A DNA stretch of 64,000 bases. Origin: Dastarcus helophoroides (taxonomy: Eukaryota > Arthropoda > Insecta > Coleoptera > Bothrideridae). The notes beneath the pieces were generated by a model. The model saw only the letters and a program-made list of their open reading frames with translations. It had not been told where the DNA came from and did no database searches. Every line of letters begins with the position of its first letter. Position 1 is the first letter of the stretch. Below, piece by piece: positions 25,034-36,868 of the stretch. Where the stretch lies: positions 1,240,001 through 1,304,000 of the forward strand of contig CM053327.1 in assembly GCA_028583605.1 (NCBI GenBank), in the 5' to 3' direction. A program made the translations under genes and the position numbers.

Positions 25034-25887
25034 TACACGTCTTGGCATATTCAATTTAAATTCAGTGGCGCAGTGTTAAATCAATCGACTAGTAGTTCAA
25101 AGAGCGTTTTTTGGTAACGCAATACGTGGATTATATTTATGGCAATTCCTCTGCAATGTATAAAAAAGTTTTCACTTCAAAAAAACGTGGAGTAATTAGT
25201 TAATAAAAATCTTACCATTACGTAGCGATACATTTGCCACTACTTAAATAAAAAATCCTTTTTAGCTAAAGCGTCTTGCTTAGCAAAGTAATCTATTTCA
25301 AAAATGTTGGCCATGGCCAAAGAGTGCGGCCGTGTAAATTGAATAAAAGTCTACGGTCTGCACTAAATTAAATCTGATAGTCTGTTCTAGGCTTTGTGTG
25401 TCATTCGCATTTAACAAATAATTTATTCGAAGCGTCTAGAGAAAAAATAAAAATTAATATTTGTCCTTTGGAATATTTAAGTTAAAATTTCAAGGTAACA
25501 AAACTTGTTTAGAAAAGAGTCCCGATTTTGAGATTAAACCAAAATCAAAATGTACCAATTTCAAAAGGTTTTCTAACCTTTTTATAAAGAGAAAAACCTT
25601 CAGTAAATTCTTTATTAGTAATGGCCAACAAGGCGATCGCGAAATGATTTTTGCCCCATCATGATCGACATAAAGCAATTTTAGCACGTAAAAATAAAGT
25701 TGGAGACCATATTTTGGGGTAAAGTGGCGGCCAACTACATTTTTTTTAAATTCTACTAAAACCCTGCTGATAGTTCTGGACCCTGGGCATACATAGGCAA
25801 ACATAATATGACCCAGGATGACCAGATGAATAGGTGCTTTATTCATTTTATTTATAAATAAGTCTTAACTTTTCAAGTTTTTATTTA
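25034..25887. other. Intergenic, no gene seen
   Basis: A tRNA A-box-like stretch (agtggcgcagtg near 25066) is not followed by a good B box. A 118-codon minus-strand frame (25490-25846) and a 67-codon plus-strand frame overlap here; neither shows a recognisable domain. Confidence 0.35.
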
Positions 25888-26140
25888 TAATAATAATAAT
25901 AGGTCCTTTGCAGCGCTTTCGAGTGCTATAGCAGATAGCAGTTAAGGGTTCCTATTGCTAGGGCCGAGCGGAATACGAGGAAGGCAGTATGGCTAGCACT
26001 GCGCTTCAGCTGCCTAGTATTACCTTGAGTTGCACACAAGTACTCATTTCATCGTAAGGTTAAGTCGACCTTGGGAACAAGAGCGTTTCTTAAAATCGAG
26101 CGGTAGATGAAACCGCCAGCGGAAATCGAACCCTGCTCTG
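25888..26140 (-). mobile_element. Candidate tRNA-related SINE (5'-truncated)
   Basis: On the minus strand a pol III B-box-like gggttcgatttcc (26133-26121) is followed by about 220 bp of non-repetitive, GC-richer body and ends in (ATT)n at 25901-25888. A B box, unique body and simple-repeat tail is the usual SINE layout. No clear A box lies upstream, so the head may be missing. Copy number elsewhere in the genome would settle it. Confidence 0.45.
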
Positions 26141-26159
26141 TTAGTTTGAATATGTGAAT

Positions 26160-27000
26160 ATGTTTAAATATGTAAATTCGTGTTTTTGTCAAAATTTCGA
26201 AATTTTGGATTTAAAGTTTTAGGAATAAAACAACTAAATCTAAAATTCTGGAGGCAAATCTTGAAAGTCAAAAAAAAATAAAAGAGAAGAAAAAATTACA
26301 TTCATAAAACAAGGTCGAAAAACTCTGAAATTAAACGTAAACATTTTTTAAATTAACATTGGAGAAAAACAAGAATTTCAGTAAGAAAATTACCAAAACA
26401 AATTAAGAATTTTAACTTTAAATTTTTAAAAAATTAGAAATTTTGACATAACGATAAAAAAATTTCAAAAACAAATAAAAATGCACAATTTTCTATCTTA
26501 GGTCAAAAATTTAAAATTTCGAAGACGGAATATATAATTTTATAAAATTTTCCAAAAAAAAGTCAAAGTTGAGCATATTCAATAATCATTTTCTCAGCAT
26601 ATCAAGTTTATTGTTTAAAGTTTAGCATAAAATATAAATGAAAAATTTGAGTTAAAACCCACATAAAATAAAATGAAATTTAAATATAAAGGTTGAACCG
26701 AATTTGATTTCCACTCGTAAACTATTAGAGATACAAGGAGCTTAAATGGGCAAAGTAGTGTAGAACGACGAGTCTTTTTTTTCAAAAAAAAATTTTTCTG
26801 CCGAAAAATCCTAAAATTTTTAAAATCTGACACCTCTTCTAAAAAGCTTACTTTCATAAAAATTCTACTTTGCCTTTTTATTTTGAAACTTCGATATCTT
26901 TAAAACTTGACTTTTCTGTCGATCTTGACTTCTTTATCAAAATTTTCCTTTTCCTTGAAAGGTCGATCTTTTAATTAAATTTTTTTGGAATTGATAAAGA
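26160..27000. repeat. Filler repeat
   Basis: AT-rich degenerate units as in other blocks; no termini or frames supported. Confidence 0.45.
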
Positions 27001-27247
27001 ATGTCTACTTTCTCGGAGCAATTTTAGGCCCCAAAATACCTTACCCGGTATTTTAGTTCCTTGTTAAGAAATCATCACAAAAATGTTCCTCCTAGGCCGA
27101 AAAATGGGTCACTTTTCTGTACAAGGTAACAAGTAACAAATAGTAGTTGTCAAGAAACCATTTTATAAAAAAATATATGACAAAGATAAATGTAATAAAT
27201 TTATAAAACTTCCTTAATTTAAGTGATATTGCAATTTCAAATAAATA

Positions 27248-27646
27248 GTATCTGTACCTCGTAGTAAAAACAGATTCCCTGACTTCGATGTTTGTTAGCA
27301 TCCGTCACAATTGACATCGTTGTCGGGGCATGTTTTGCTTTACTACTAGGGACTATTTTGATAAAAAAGTAAAAATCTTAGTATCTGTACCTCGTAGTAA
27401 AAACAGATTCCCTGACTTCGATGTTTGTTAGCATCCGTCACAATTTACATCGTTGTCGGGGCATGTTTTGCTTTACTACTAGGTACTATTTTGATAAAAA
27501 AGTAAAAATCTTAGTATCTGTACCTCGTAGTAAAAACAGATTCCCTGACTTCGATGTTTGCTAGCATCCGTCACAATTTACATCGTTGTCTGGGCATGTT
27601 TTGCTTTACTACTAGGTACTATTTTGATAAAAAATAAAAATCTTGG
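27248..27646. repeat. Three tandem copies of a 133-bp hairpin-forming unit
   Basis: Copies start at 27248, 27381 and 27514 and are nearly identical. Each folds into a long hairpin. In copy 1, GTAGTAAA (27261-27268) pairs with TTTACTAC (27339-27346), CCCTGAC (27277-27283) with GTCGGGG (27322-27328), and CGATGT (27286-27291) with ACATCG (27314-27319). The terminal loop is 22 nt. Function is unknown; it may be a young minisatellite derived from a foldback element. Confidence 0.9.
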
Positions 27647-27649
27647 AAA

Positions 27650-30401
27650 GAGGTAATATTTATTTGGAAATTCTAAAAAAATTTTTTTGGAAATTTTCAC
27701 ATTTTTAAAAAATTCAAAAGGTTTGGGAAAATTCTCTTTGGAAATTTAAACTGCTTTTTAAATCCAACTTTTCAAAGTTCTAACTTGCAGGAACAGGTTG
27801 GGAAATTTAAGAACAAAATTTTGATGTTTATTTCAATTTTGGACATTCTTTCACGTTCCGGAGGTCCAGGGTGGGGAACTTATTTTCCATGGTAAGTCAC
27901 AAACGAATTAATATTTAGCCGAAAAAATTTGATTTTATTTTCTTGAAATTTCGATATTTTTCTGAATGGTTGAATTATTTTGAAAATTTGCTTTTTTTAA
28001 ATATTTCACCAAAATATAACCCCTCTTGGAGAATTTCTGTAAAGTTCGATAAAAGTCGGTAAAAATCGACCTTATATCCAATTTCGAATTTCTTGCGAAA
28101 TTCATTTGGGTGCTTGGATTTTTACCTCGAAATTAGTATTATTCTTGAAATTTCGGCTTTTTCTTTAAACCTCTCTTTACAAAATTTGGAACCGATACTT
28201 TGTGTTTCCGGAAATCTCAAGTATTTCCTCAATTTAACTAACAACGTAAAATATTACTTTATGTGCGAAATTTCCATTTTACGTGAAATTTCGTTTCAAT
28301 TGCCAGAATTCCACTTTTTCTTTTCGACTATTTTTACAAAACTTAAAAGAACCCGATTTTAAACAAAACAAAATTTTGGAAATTTCTAGAAAAAATACAA
28401 AACTTTCCAGAAAAAGTCAAAGTTTAAGAAAACGGTAGGATTTTTTTTTTAGAAATTTCGACCGATTTCCCGACATTTTGTTTTTTTAAATACTGTTACT
28501 TTTCTTACTATCGGATATTTTTTTTAATTTTGACCCTATTGAAACGGGATTTTTGAAAAATTTCGAGTGGTTTTATAAACTTTCCATTTTCGTTTTTTTT
28601 TTCTCGAAATTCTTATTTTTTCCTGTAAGAATTATTCCTTTTTTTTTCTTTTTAACCTTATATAGAAATTTTGACTTTTAAATTTCTAGTTTCTAGAAAC
28701 CTCGACTTTTTTCTCGAACGCTGGCTTTTTCTTGAAATTTCGACTTTCCCAAATTCGTTTATTTTTTTTAATTAAAAAAAATTCGAAACTAAATTTGTTG
28801 CTGTCACTTTCATTAGTGAACTTTAGCTATTAGGTCAAAGTGTAAATAAAAATTTAGTAATTTTTAGAAAATACTTTATGAAGCGCAAATTATTCCTCAA
28901 AATTTGACTTTTTTTAAAAATTTTGCGTCTTTACCACCAAATTTAGCATTTCAAAAATTTAACGTTTTTCAAATTTTCAACATTCTTCGAGTTGTCAAAA
29001 TGGTGAGATTTTTATTTAAAATTTGATTTTCTAAAAATAAGTATTTTTTCTGGAAAGTTGTTTTCGAAATTACAAATTTGTGTCTATGTACTTAAAATTT
29101 CTTCTTAAAATTAAATTTTGTTTTAGACATTTTTCTCGAAATTTAGGCTACATTTTTCAAACATCAGGTTTGTTTTCGAAATATACTTTTCTTAAACTTT
29201 GGCTTTCTCTGTATTTTTTCTAATTTGATTTCGGTAATTTCAACCTGTTTCTCCAAATTTGTCTTATCTCGAAGTTTTGACTTATGTTTCATATATTTTT
29301 TCTTTTGTATATTTTTAGTGTTATTATATTTTGAAATTTCAATTATCCCCTGTAAATTTTGTGTTTAATAATTTTAACAAATTTTGACAAAAGAGGTAAA
29401 TAAAAATAAAAGGTAAATATTTCTTAAATAATTTAATCCCCTTTATTGTATAATATAAAGTTTGGGCTTCTCTTTAAAAATGTTGGTGTTTAAATTTGAA
29501 ATGAAGACCTTTACGTATCTAGATATATCGGATTAAAACTTGAGTATTATTTTCAACTTCCCAGTTTAAATTTTTTCTACTATATATTTTTTTTAATTCT
29601 TACAAAAATAACATTTCGAAAAATGTTTATTTAATAAATCCAGAGTCATCAAATCTTCGCATTTTTAATTTATATTTCGACCTTCACATAGTCAACGTTT
29701 TTCTCCATATCAGTGAATATTTGAATAAGTAATTATCAGCTAATACATTCAGCTAACCCCAAAACTTCAATTTGAAATGCTTTAAAAGAGGATTTTACAA
29801 ATTGGAATATTAAAGCTAAAAATCGAAATTTCATAAGAGATAAAGTTTTAAAATTTAAGTTTAAAGTGGAAATTTCGAAATTAAAGTTGAAATTTTGAGG
29901 TAAGATAGAAATTTCGAAATTGTAGTAGAAGTTTTGAGAATAGATATAGTCGAAATTCCGTGAAAAACTTTCAAGAGATTATCTTTTCGTTTAAAATCTT
30001 TAAAAAAATTACAAATTTTAAGTTTAGAATTCAATTTCCTTTACAAAATCAAACTAAATAGCAAAACTTTGAAATCAAAGTTGCAATTCTAAAAATAATC
30101 TCTTTTTTAAGAAAGAACTCAAAATGTGCACTAAATCCACTATTTTGAAAAAATAGAAATTTTGAAATTAAAATGGAGATTTAAAGATTGTTAAAAACAT
30201 TAATTGAGATTTCGATGGTAAATTTAATATTCTGAGCAAACACTTGAAATTTTACGAGAAATATTAATATTTTAAATTTGCAATCAAACTTCTTACTTTT
30301 CTTTTTTGAAATGTGGAATTTAAAATTAAGATTTTGAGCTGTAAGCTTTGCAATGAAGAAAAAAGGATAAATGTTAACTTTAGACTGCAAACTTTTAATT
30401 T
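27650..30401. repeat. Filler repeat, mixed orientation
   Basis: The T-rich strand dominates to about 29400 (gaaatttcgacttttt), and the A-rich strand from about 29780 (gaaatttcgaaattaaagt). The orientation switch suggests two blocks, or one inverted. Confidence 0.5.
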
Positions 30402-30469
30402 TATTAAAAAAGTTTTGATTTCAAAGTATTTTTTGTATTAAAAAAGTTTTGATTTCAAAGTATTTTTTG
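30402..30469. repeat. Perfect 34-bp tandem duplication
   Basis: The 34-mer starting tattaaaaaagttttgattt occurs at 30402-30435 and again, identically, at 30436-30469. It is a recent slippage or repair event at the end of filler. Confidence 0.95.
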
Positions 30470-31380
30470 TTGGAAACTTGCTTGACAGCCCTACTTACTT
30501 GGATTTCTAGTAATTTTACAAACTATGATTTTAATTATTTTAGTTATTTAATGCCACGCGGATGAAGTCGCTGGCAGCAGCTAGTTTTATATAAAGGTAT
30601 TGGTACTTCGAATATATGATTATGTGAAGAGCAATTTTTGCATTTTAATGGATTACTTTAGCTTATATACACGTTACTTACATAATTTGAAGAATAAATA
30701 ATTTCTACACTTTCAATGTAATGTAACATATGTAAACCTTAAGTACTTGCTTTCACATAATTTTCTTCAGTTCAAAATTCAAAATATCTACAATTTAAGT
30801 TGATAACAGATCCTGTAGGTGAACACTGAGACCCTCCTTTCTCCGTCATTGTGCTTTTGAAAAAGAACATTCTTCTTATTCTGAGTTTGATCTTGGAAGT
30901 GCAAGTGATCGAATTTATGTATGATATTAGGAAAACGAACAGAATTTGCAAAGTATATGGAGGACCATTTTAATGTAACCCAGTATTCTCTTCGCGATGA
31001 CTCATATGCAGGTGCCTAGTGTTGAATCTACTAGAATAAAATCCTTGCAAAGAAGTGCCCGATATAAATTACACGCGCACCAGGATGGTGATCTATTCAG
31101 TACGGCATCTTGGTTTAGTAGTGCTTTAAAATCGCGGTATCTTTTAAATCGAACCCAAACAGTATCTATTATCAGAAGAACTATAAATAGGTATATAGCA
31201 CCTATAATATTTTATTACGACTTTTATTGAGACCTATTGCAATATGAACTTATTTAAACTTAATCGCTTTAACAGAACTATTATTAAGAATTACTGAAGT
31301 TGTTTATCGATTACAAATATTGCATTGTTAAATTATGTAGGCAACTACGCCGATATGGTTCATCCAAACCGTAAAGCCAA
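30470..31380. other. Intergenic, no gene seen
   Basis: Non-repetitive AT-rich sequence. A 77-codon plus-strand frame at 30997-31230 is not recognised. Confidence 0.4.
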
Positions 31381-31960
31381 TTATCCTACCTGATCGTAAA
31401 CTCGGTGGCATTTTCGCGCATTTCTATCAATAATTTCCCATCCGATAACCAATTTAACGTAAGACTGTTGCGGCGGGCCCTCCCAACGGCCCGGGCCGGC
31501 TGGCAGCTTCTGTATTTTGTAAAACACAGAGGCAATGCACAGGTCGGTAATAGGATTGTGCAGTAAAGCAATGATCTAATAAAGCCGACACCTTCGGGAT
31601 TTGTTCGGCCGTGAGTCGTTTCACCTCGAATCAATTTTGTAATTAGGATGTCGGTGTGCGGTCACTCGTGCGTCCCCCTGGTAATTCCTTGATTAGGAAA
31701 TAACTCGCCGCTCAAGGACGACAGCTGCCGCATACTCGAAGCTTCGGCGGGGATTAAAAAGCTTTTTACGCAAAACTGGATGCGGTTGGGCGGAAAATTT
31801 GAAATTAATTTCGAAACTTTAAGCCCAATAAACAAGGGCTTTGAAATGGACTACAGACGAACTGACGCGATATTTGCACGGTCTGTTTCTTTAATTAGCT
31901 CGTGCTTTTACAAATATGTTTAATTGAAGACAAAAGAAGCGTGAAGTATTAATAGTTGCA
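31380..31960. promoter_or_regulatory. GC-rich island, candidate conserved non-coding element
   Basis: The most GC-rich stretch of the window (for example ggcgggccctcccaacggcc near 31472). It mixes homeodomain-type TAAT cores (taataaag, gtaattagg, tttaattagctc), an E-box cagctg near 31720, and ttattgg/caataa motifs. The 82-codon minus-strand frame (31386-31634) resembles no known protein. Sequence complexity contrasts sharply with the neighbours, as seen for developmental enhancers or core-promoter regions in insects. The regulatory role is inferred. Confidence 0.35.
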
Positions 31961-32477
31961 TAACTTAATGTTACCTTTGATGTAATACGAGATTTGTCTT
32001 TTTAGTTTTACATATAGCCACATAAAGGTCGCTAATGGCAAAATGCATAGTTTTGCAATTAATCTTAACATTACATTAATATGTGTTGAAAATTTCGTCA
32101 AAATACAACAAGCGATTTAGCCACAGTGATTTTAAAAGCTAGGTAGCTGTTCAGAGACAAGGAATTAAATCGAGGGCTTTTTCGACCGACCGAATTTTTT
32201 ATACATTTCAAAGACGTTTACCGCAACAAGAATGTCTTGTCGAGTTGATTGCCGTTTTTGATAATGAAGCATCACATCAAATATGGACGCAAACATCTCA
32301 GCTAGGCTAGGTCCACCAAAAACAGTGATCACCCAGAAAAACTTTAATGCTGGAGGGAAAATGATTAATTGTGATCTCATGAAACTTATCACGAGTCCGA
32401 GAGTTTCTTGAGCATTTGTAAGACCTTAATTTAAAAGATTTTACCTAAAGAGTAAAGCTTGAGAAAGTTAGTTTCAC
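31961..32477. other. Intergenic, no gene supported
   Basis: Directly upstream of the mariner fragment. A 75-codon minus-strand frame at 32165-32392 overlaps the position expected for a mariner N-terminus, but I could not match it in any frame. Confidence 0.35.
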
Positions 32478-33420
32478 GTTGGATCCCGGATCTGTTGACC
32501 GAGGAGCAATTGGCGCTCGTGTCAACTGGTGCCAAAGAACTCTTAAACAGTTCCAATGGGGGGCGGCTCCAAAAATGCGTACAGTATTATCAGTTGCGAT
32601 GAATCTTGGATTTATTCTCATGAACCCAAACATAAACTCCAGTATAGTGTTTACGTGTTTCAAAATGAGGAGAAACCAATGAAAGTCATCCCTTCCCACA
32701 GTGCAGCCAAAAAAGCGATCATAATCTTTAGACAAAGTTTTAACCCTTTACCACATCGCCAATTAAACAAATAATTACGCAATACGTATTTCGCCAGCAG
32801 AACTTGTATTTTCAAATGGTATCGATTTAAATCTCAATGCAGATGATATCGATGCTTCTTTTGCTAATCAATTAAGATTAGTGCACTTGAAAATACCAGT
32901 CCTGCTGGCAAAATACGTATGACATAATTATTTGTTTAATTGCCGATGTGGTAAAAAATGAAGCCTTCTATGGACTTAATCATAAGTCCCAGTGTTTAGT
33001 TCAGTTTTCTAGACAACTTTGATTTCAAAATCCGGACATGTGTCTATATGGCTCCAATTCCTTTAGAAGGGCGAAGGATGGTGAATGCGCATTGATACAC
33101 AACCATTGCTACAAATTATTTCAAAGCTACGAAAAAACAACCCACATGGTCGGATCATTATTCACTAAGACAATGCGAATGCCTACACATTTAGACAAAT
33201 AATTGATTTTTGAAGCAACAAAACATCAAATTGCTTTATCATCCTTCATACATCCCTGGCATAAAACCTAACTATTTCATTATATTTCCAACCATCAAGA
33301 ATGCATTACGTGGAAAACGCCTTCAATCACCTGAAGATGCCGCCAATTTAAGTCTATATTTCTGAACGGCTTACTATTTTCAAAATTCAGTGTGACTAAA
33401 CCACCTGCTGCATTTTGACG
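32478..33420 (+). pseudogene. mariner-type transposase fragment, interrupted by a MITE
   Basis: The first part (32478-32750) reads in shifting frames as WCQRTLKQF, then CDESWIYSHEPKHKL near 32590, where the D is the first catalytic aspartate of the mariner DD34D domain. After a 201-bp insertion, the second part (about 32960-33400) contains KNNPHGRIIIH near 33150, RQIIDF, then FLKQQNIKLLYHPSY and FPTIKNALRGKRLQSPE, the conserved C-terminal mariner region. The third aspartate region (PDLAPND in the family) reads IPGIKPN. The N-terminal helix-turn-helix is not seen. Frameshifts throughout: dead copy. Confidence 0.85.
32751..32951. mobile_element. 201-bp MITE with about 70-bp TIRs, inserted in the mariner pseudogene
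   Basis: The left end reads ccacatcgccaattaaacaa, and the reverse complement of the right end reads ccacatcggcaattaaacaa. Similarity extends about 70 bp, through tacgtatttcgccagcag. TA flanks both ends (32749-32750 and 32952-32953). Nearly the whole element is inverted repeat. It splits the host mariner reading between two homologous segments. Confidence 0.9.
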
Positions 33421-34593
33421 AAATTTTCGGCACGTATTAATGTAATGTTTAAGTTAATTTAGGAAATATGCATTTTATTACTTGAGCCTTTATGTATATG
33501 ACTACATACAAAACTAAAAAGACAGCCCTCGTAATACACAGTTCCTGAGAACATATCGAGTTCAAAAGTTATGGAAACGAGTAAGCTTTTGTTGGTAATT
33601 TTACGATGCAATTTAACCAATATTGGGAAGAACGCGTGAGAGAGGTTGATGTGAAATTTGTGTAAATAAATCCGATGACAACCCATTATTATCTGATTTA
33701 GTTCTGTGACGTGTGATTTTATTTCCGAAGCGCAGCCCCATCCCAAAGACATGAGCCATGAAACTACGTTCGCTCCGCATCTAATTTTAAACGTGAATTC
33801 ACCGAAGACTCGTTAGTTCTCTTCACTAGATAGGTTTTAAGAGGTTAGCTGTTGAAATTCCTCAAACTTTATTCGATTCGCTACTTTAACGAATTCTTAA
33901 AAATATTTCCGAATCATAAAGAATTAGTCAAAAAACGTTGGTGTGATTGACAGGATTGCAAGATTCGCTAAGTCTTAATGTAGTTTAATCGTGTTTAAGG
34001 CGTTAGTAAAAGTCTAAGATTACTTACATTCTGAAGGAATAAAAAAGGTTGAGGCAAACTTTTATAGCAAGATTGCCCCTACCGGGAATCTGTATCGTGA
34101 TCTATATCATAACGTATAGGATGTCGCTAATAACTAATATACGTGGATTTTCCCCCGTTCATTTTCAGTTACCATGGAGAGAATTAAAAAAACCTTCCCC
34201 CGACTCCTTTTTTCTAAAGAATTTATTTAGTAACCTATAAAAAGTAGAGAAGCAAAATAATTCGATGGTGATGGTATACTGTAGGATTTATTTTATAAAT
34301 ATTTTCTAAATTTTTGGACGAACTGCAAGCCTCTGCAAATATTAATAAAATCCAAATGAAAATTTTTATTATTAATTTATATAAGGTGCTTTTAAGTGGT
34401 CACTTTACAAAAAATACTGAAAATGTGTCCATATTTCTCCCAACAGCATACCAAGTTTTCTTGAAATCCAGGTTGAGCAACATGTGAAAAAATGAAATGT
34501 GTCTGCGCATGACATCTCTTATAATAAATTAAATAACTTTCTGGAGCAATGAGTGTTCACATTGCAAGTCGAAACTTTTTAATTTCCAAGTTA
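33421..34593. other. Intergenic, no gene recognised
   Basis: Includes a 97-codon minus-strand frame (33459-33752) in slightly GC-richer DNA and a 63-codon frame at 34049-34240. Neither has a recognisable domain. Confidence 0.35.
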
Positions 34594-35651
34594 CAGGCTG
34601 TTTCATTATAGAGGAAAAAAAATATTTTAATTTATACTTTGAAAACCCTTTGACTTAGCTTAATGAAATTTTATAAACAGCGGCAGTATTTTAATGGCTA
34701 ACTTGTGCATGTATTTAATTTTTTTAACGTCATGGACGTACCATAGGGTATTAACATTAAATTTTTGTATGGGAAAAATGACAGGCCACTGATTTTAGGG
34801 TTTTGAAAAAATAAAAGTTTAAAAATTGTCACCTAATACCTTACAATGTAAACTTGAAAGCAGGAGAGGATCTTGTGCAACTAATAATAATTTATATACG
34901 GACTGACGCAAAAAACTTAACAGAGTCAAAAACGGTAGGATCTTTTTGTTAAAAAGAATATCAAAACAGGTTAATTTTGATTGAAATCAAGGCAACCTTA
35001 GTCACTAATTTTGTAATTTTAACAACTTAATAACCGGGGTTGCATGTTTCTCAACATTTTAAATGAAAAAGTCCCATGTTACAAATCGCCGGAAAACCTA
35101 TTTGCTTTTCTTAGCTTTTTTAGTTTGTTTAAATTTTTAAGATATTAGGCAATGGGCTCGTCCTTTAGTTTAATACAATGTTTACATTTTAACCTAGTTT
35201 ATCTTTTTCTCTATACAGGAGTCATTAGTAAGGTAAACCTCTGTAGCTATTACAGATTTTTCGCTAACAAAAATATTGTTGGTACCAAAGTACACTAGCT
35301 TAAGGTTTACATTTTAACATTATTCTTTACCATACAGAATACACATATGCTAAGTGGTGCATCTAAGTTGCCTTTTTTTAAATAGAAGCACTCTATATGT
35401 TTTAAGATAATTAAATTTATTACAAAATGTTGATTGAAAATGACAAGAAACAATAGGGATTTGCGGTTAACAGTTTTTAAGATATTTAGAAAAATCATGA
35501 AAACCAAGCCTTAATTGCAAGTTCACTTGAAAGATGGGAAAACCCCCAAATGATTTTATTTTCAGTGCAGATTATTTCAAAATGTATTTTATAATACAAT
35601 AATGTAATTTTATTTTAATAACATTTCTCAAAAAATTCAAATGACACCCTG
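34594..35651. mobile_element. Probable Tc1/mariner-type non-autonomous element
   Basis: The left end reads ta-caggctgtttcattat, and the reverse complement of the right end reads ta-cagggtgtcatttgaa. TA occurs at both borders (34592-34593 and 35652-35653). The match is short and imperfect. No transposase frame lies inside. Confidence 0.45.
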
Positions 35652-35653
35652 TA

Positions 35654-36022
35654 TATTAATTTCTATTTTTGTTAACCCATAGCTAAGCTTTACATTGATA
35701 TAAATATCTGTGCTGCTAATTCTTACAATTCAGAAGATATTTAATTTTAATTAAAAAAATTAAAGCTATTACAATTAAAATTATCCACATTTGTTTTAGT
35801 AAAATAATAGCTTAAATTTGATACATTATTTTAATTTTAATCATATAAATTAAATATTATCAAAAATATTTTAACACAATTCTGAGAGGCACGATCTGTG
35901 AATAATAAAAAGTGAATTACTGAAAATCTTATTCAAAACGACGATTTGGAGGCACGTAGCTGTTTAAAGACATGTTACTTGTCTCTGCATGTTACTGTAA
36001 AGTAGATTGGATTAGATTTAGT
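35654..36022. other. Intergenic, no gene seen
   Basis: AT-rich sequence up to the insertion site of the PLE-like element. Confidence 0.4.
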
Positions 36023-36034
36023 TCCATGTTTTAT

Positions 36035-36729
36035 TGAGATAATAAGCCTTGTATATACGAATATATACAAGTTTATTACGATGCAATTGAAATCTAATTT
36101 CATTAGAATCTAATGAAAATCAGACTGCAATTGCAAAGTTCACGTAGATGAGGCAAAGCTTGTATCACGGGTTGCATTACAATATCCATAGATACAAATG
36201 TCCTCGGCGTGACTTTACTTTCATCTAGTTTTGACAAATGACCAATTAAATGTTCTGTAATTAAACAGTTAAACGTGCTTAAAATTGAAAATGTGTACAA
36301 CCGCAACCATAGACTAGTTTCGGCCTTCCTTGGCCTCGTCAGCATGGTACGGTGGTTGTATACACTTCCAATTTAAAGCCGTTAGTCAGTCGTATAAGTA
36401 TCCAAGAGACCAAACCTCCATTGGGTGACTTGTAACTGACTTTTAACTGTTTATTACGCAAACATTTTCGCTACATGCTAATTGAAGCATTACTATCTGC
36501 TGAGATAATAAGCCTTGTATATACGAATATATACAAGTTTATTACGATGCAATTAAAATCTAATTTCATTAGAATCTAATGAAAATCAGACTGCAATTGC
36601 AAAGTTCACGTAGATGAGGCAAAACTTGTATCACGGGTTGCATTACAACATCCATAGATACAAACGTCCTCGGCGTGACTTTACTTTCATCTGTTTAATT
36701 ACAGAACATTTAATTGGTCATTTGTCAAA
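36035..36729 (-). mobile_element. PLE-like, retrozyme-like tandem element with 12-bp target duplication (695 bp)
   Basis: tccatgttttat flanks the insert at 36023-36034 and 36730-36741. The insert is one full 466-bp unit starting at 36035 (tgagataataagccttg) plus a partial second unit starting at 36501. The two agree over about 195 bp with few differences. At the right end of the second unit, the next roughly 38 bp appear in inverted orientation relative to the first unit: ttgacaaatgaccaatt near 36230 against aattggtcatttgtcaa near 36725. A hammerhead core sits on the minus strand at 36297-36359. Partial tandem arrangement, inverted terminal extension and hammerhead motif are all described for Penelope-like elements. 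No protein is encoded, so it must move in trans. Confidence 0.7.
36297..36359 (-). ncRNA. Type I hammerhead ribozyme candidate, canonical core
   Basis: On the minus strand: CTGACGA (36342-36336), helix II GGCC (36335-36332) closed with GGCC (36325-36322), GAAAC (36321-36317), then TAGTC ending at 36312, so the predicted cut follows that C. Helix III is minimal (ACTAGT), as in PLE and retrozyme hammerheads that may act as dimers. Helix I is supported. ACCATG before CTGACGA pairs with TATGGT after the cut site (one G-U). Beyond an internal loop, ACAACC pairs with GGTTGT. All core residues are present. Confidence 0.75.
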
Positions 36730-36868
36730 TCCATGTTTTATGTCAAAAGTCCAGTATTCTTTATTTCGGAAATTTGTTACTAATTTCAGGACACTTGCCA
36801 CCTATTGCCATCATTATTTAGATATCGATCCTTAAATCGTAGAAAGATCTTATGAAGCACATACGTTA

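Noticed and set aside
24817..25054. Two overlapping minus-strand frames rich in Tyr, Leu, Pro and Thr
   Set aside because: They are translations of the 11-bp minisatellite, which stays open in all frames of that strand.
25060..25135. Possible tRNA-derived SINE head (agtggcgcagtg)
   Set aside because: A-box-like match only; the expected B box is poor and no tail or partner copy was seen.
25490..25846. 118-codon minus-strand frame
   Set aside because: No recognisable motif; overlapping plus-strand frame and AT-rich context point to chance.
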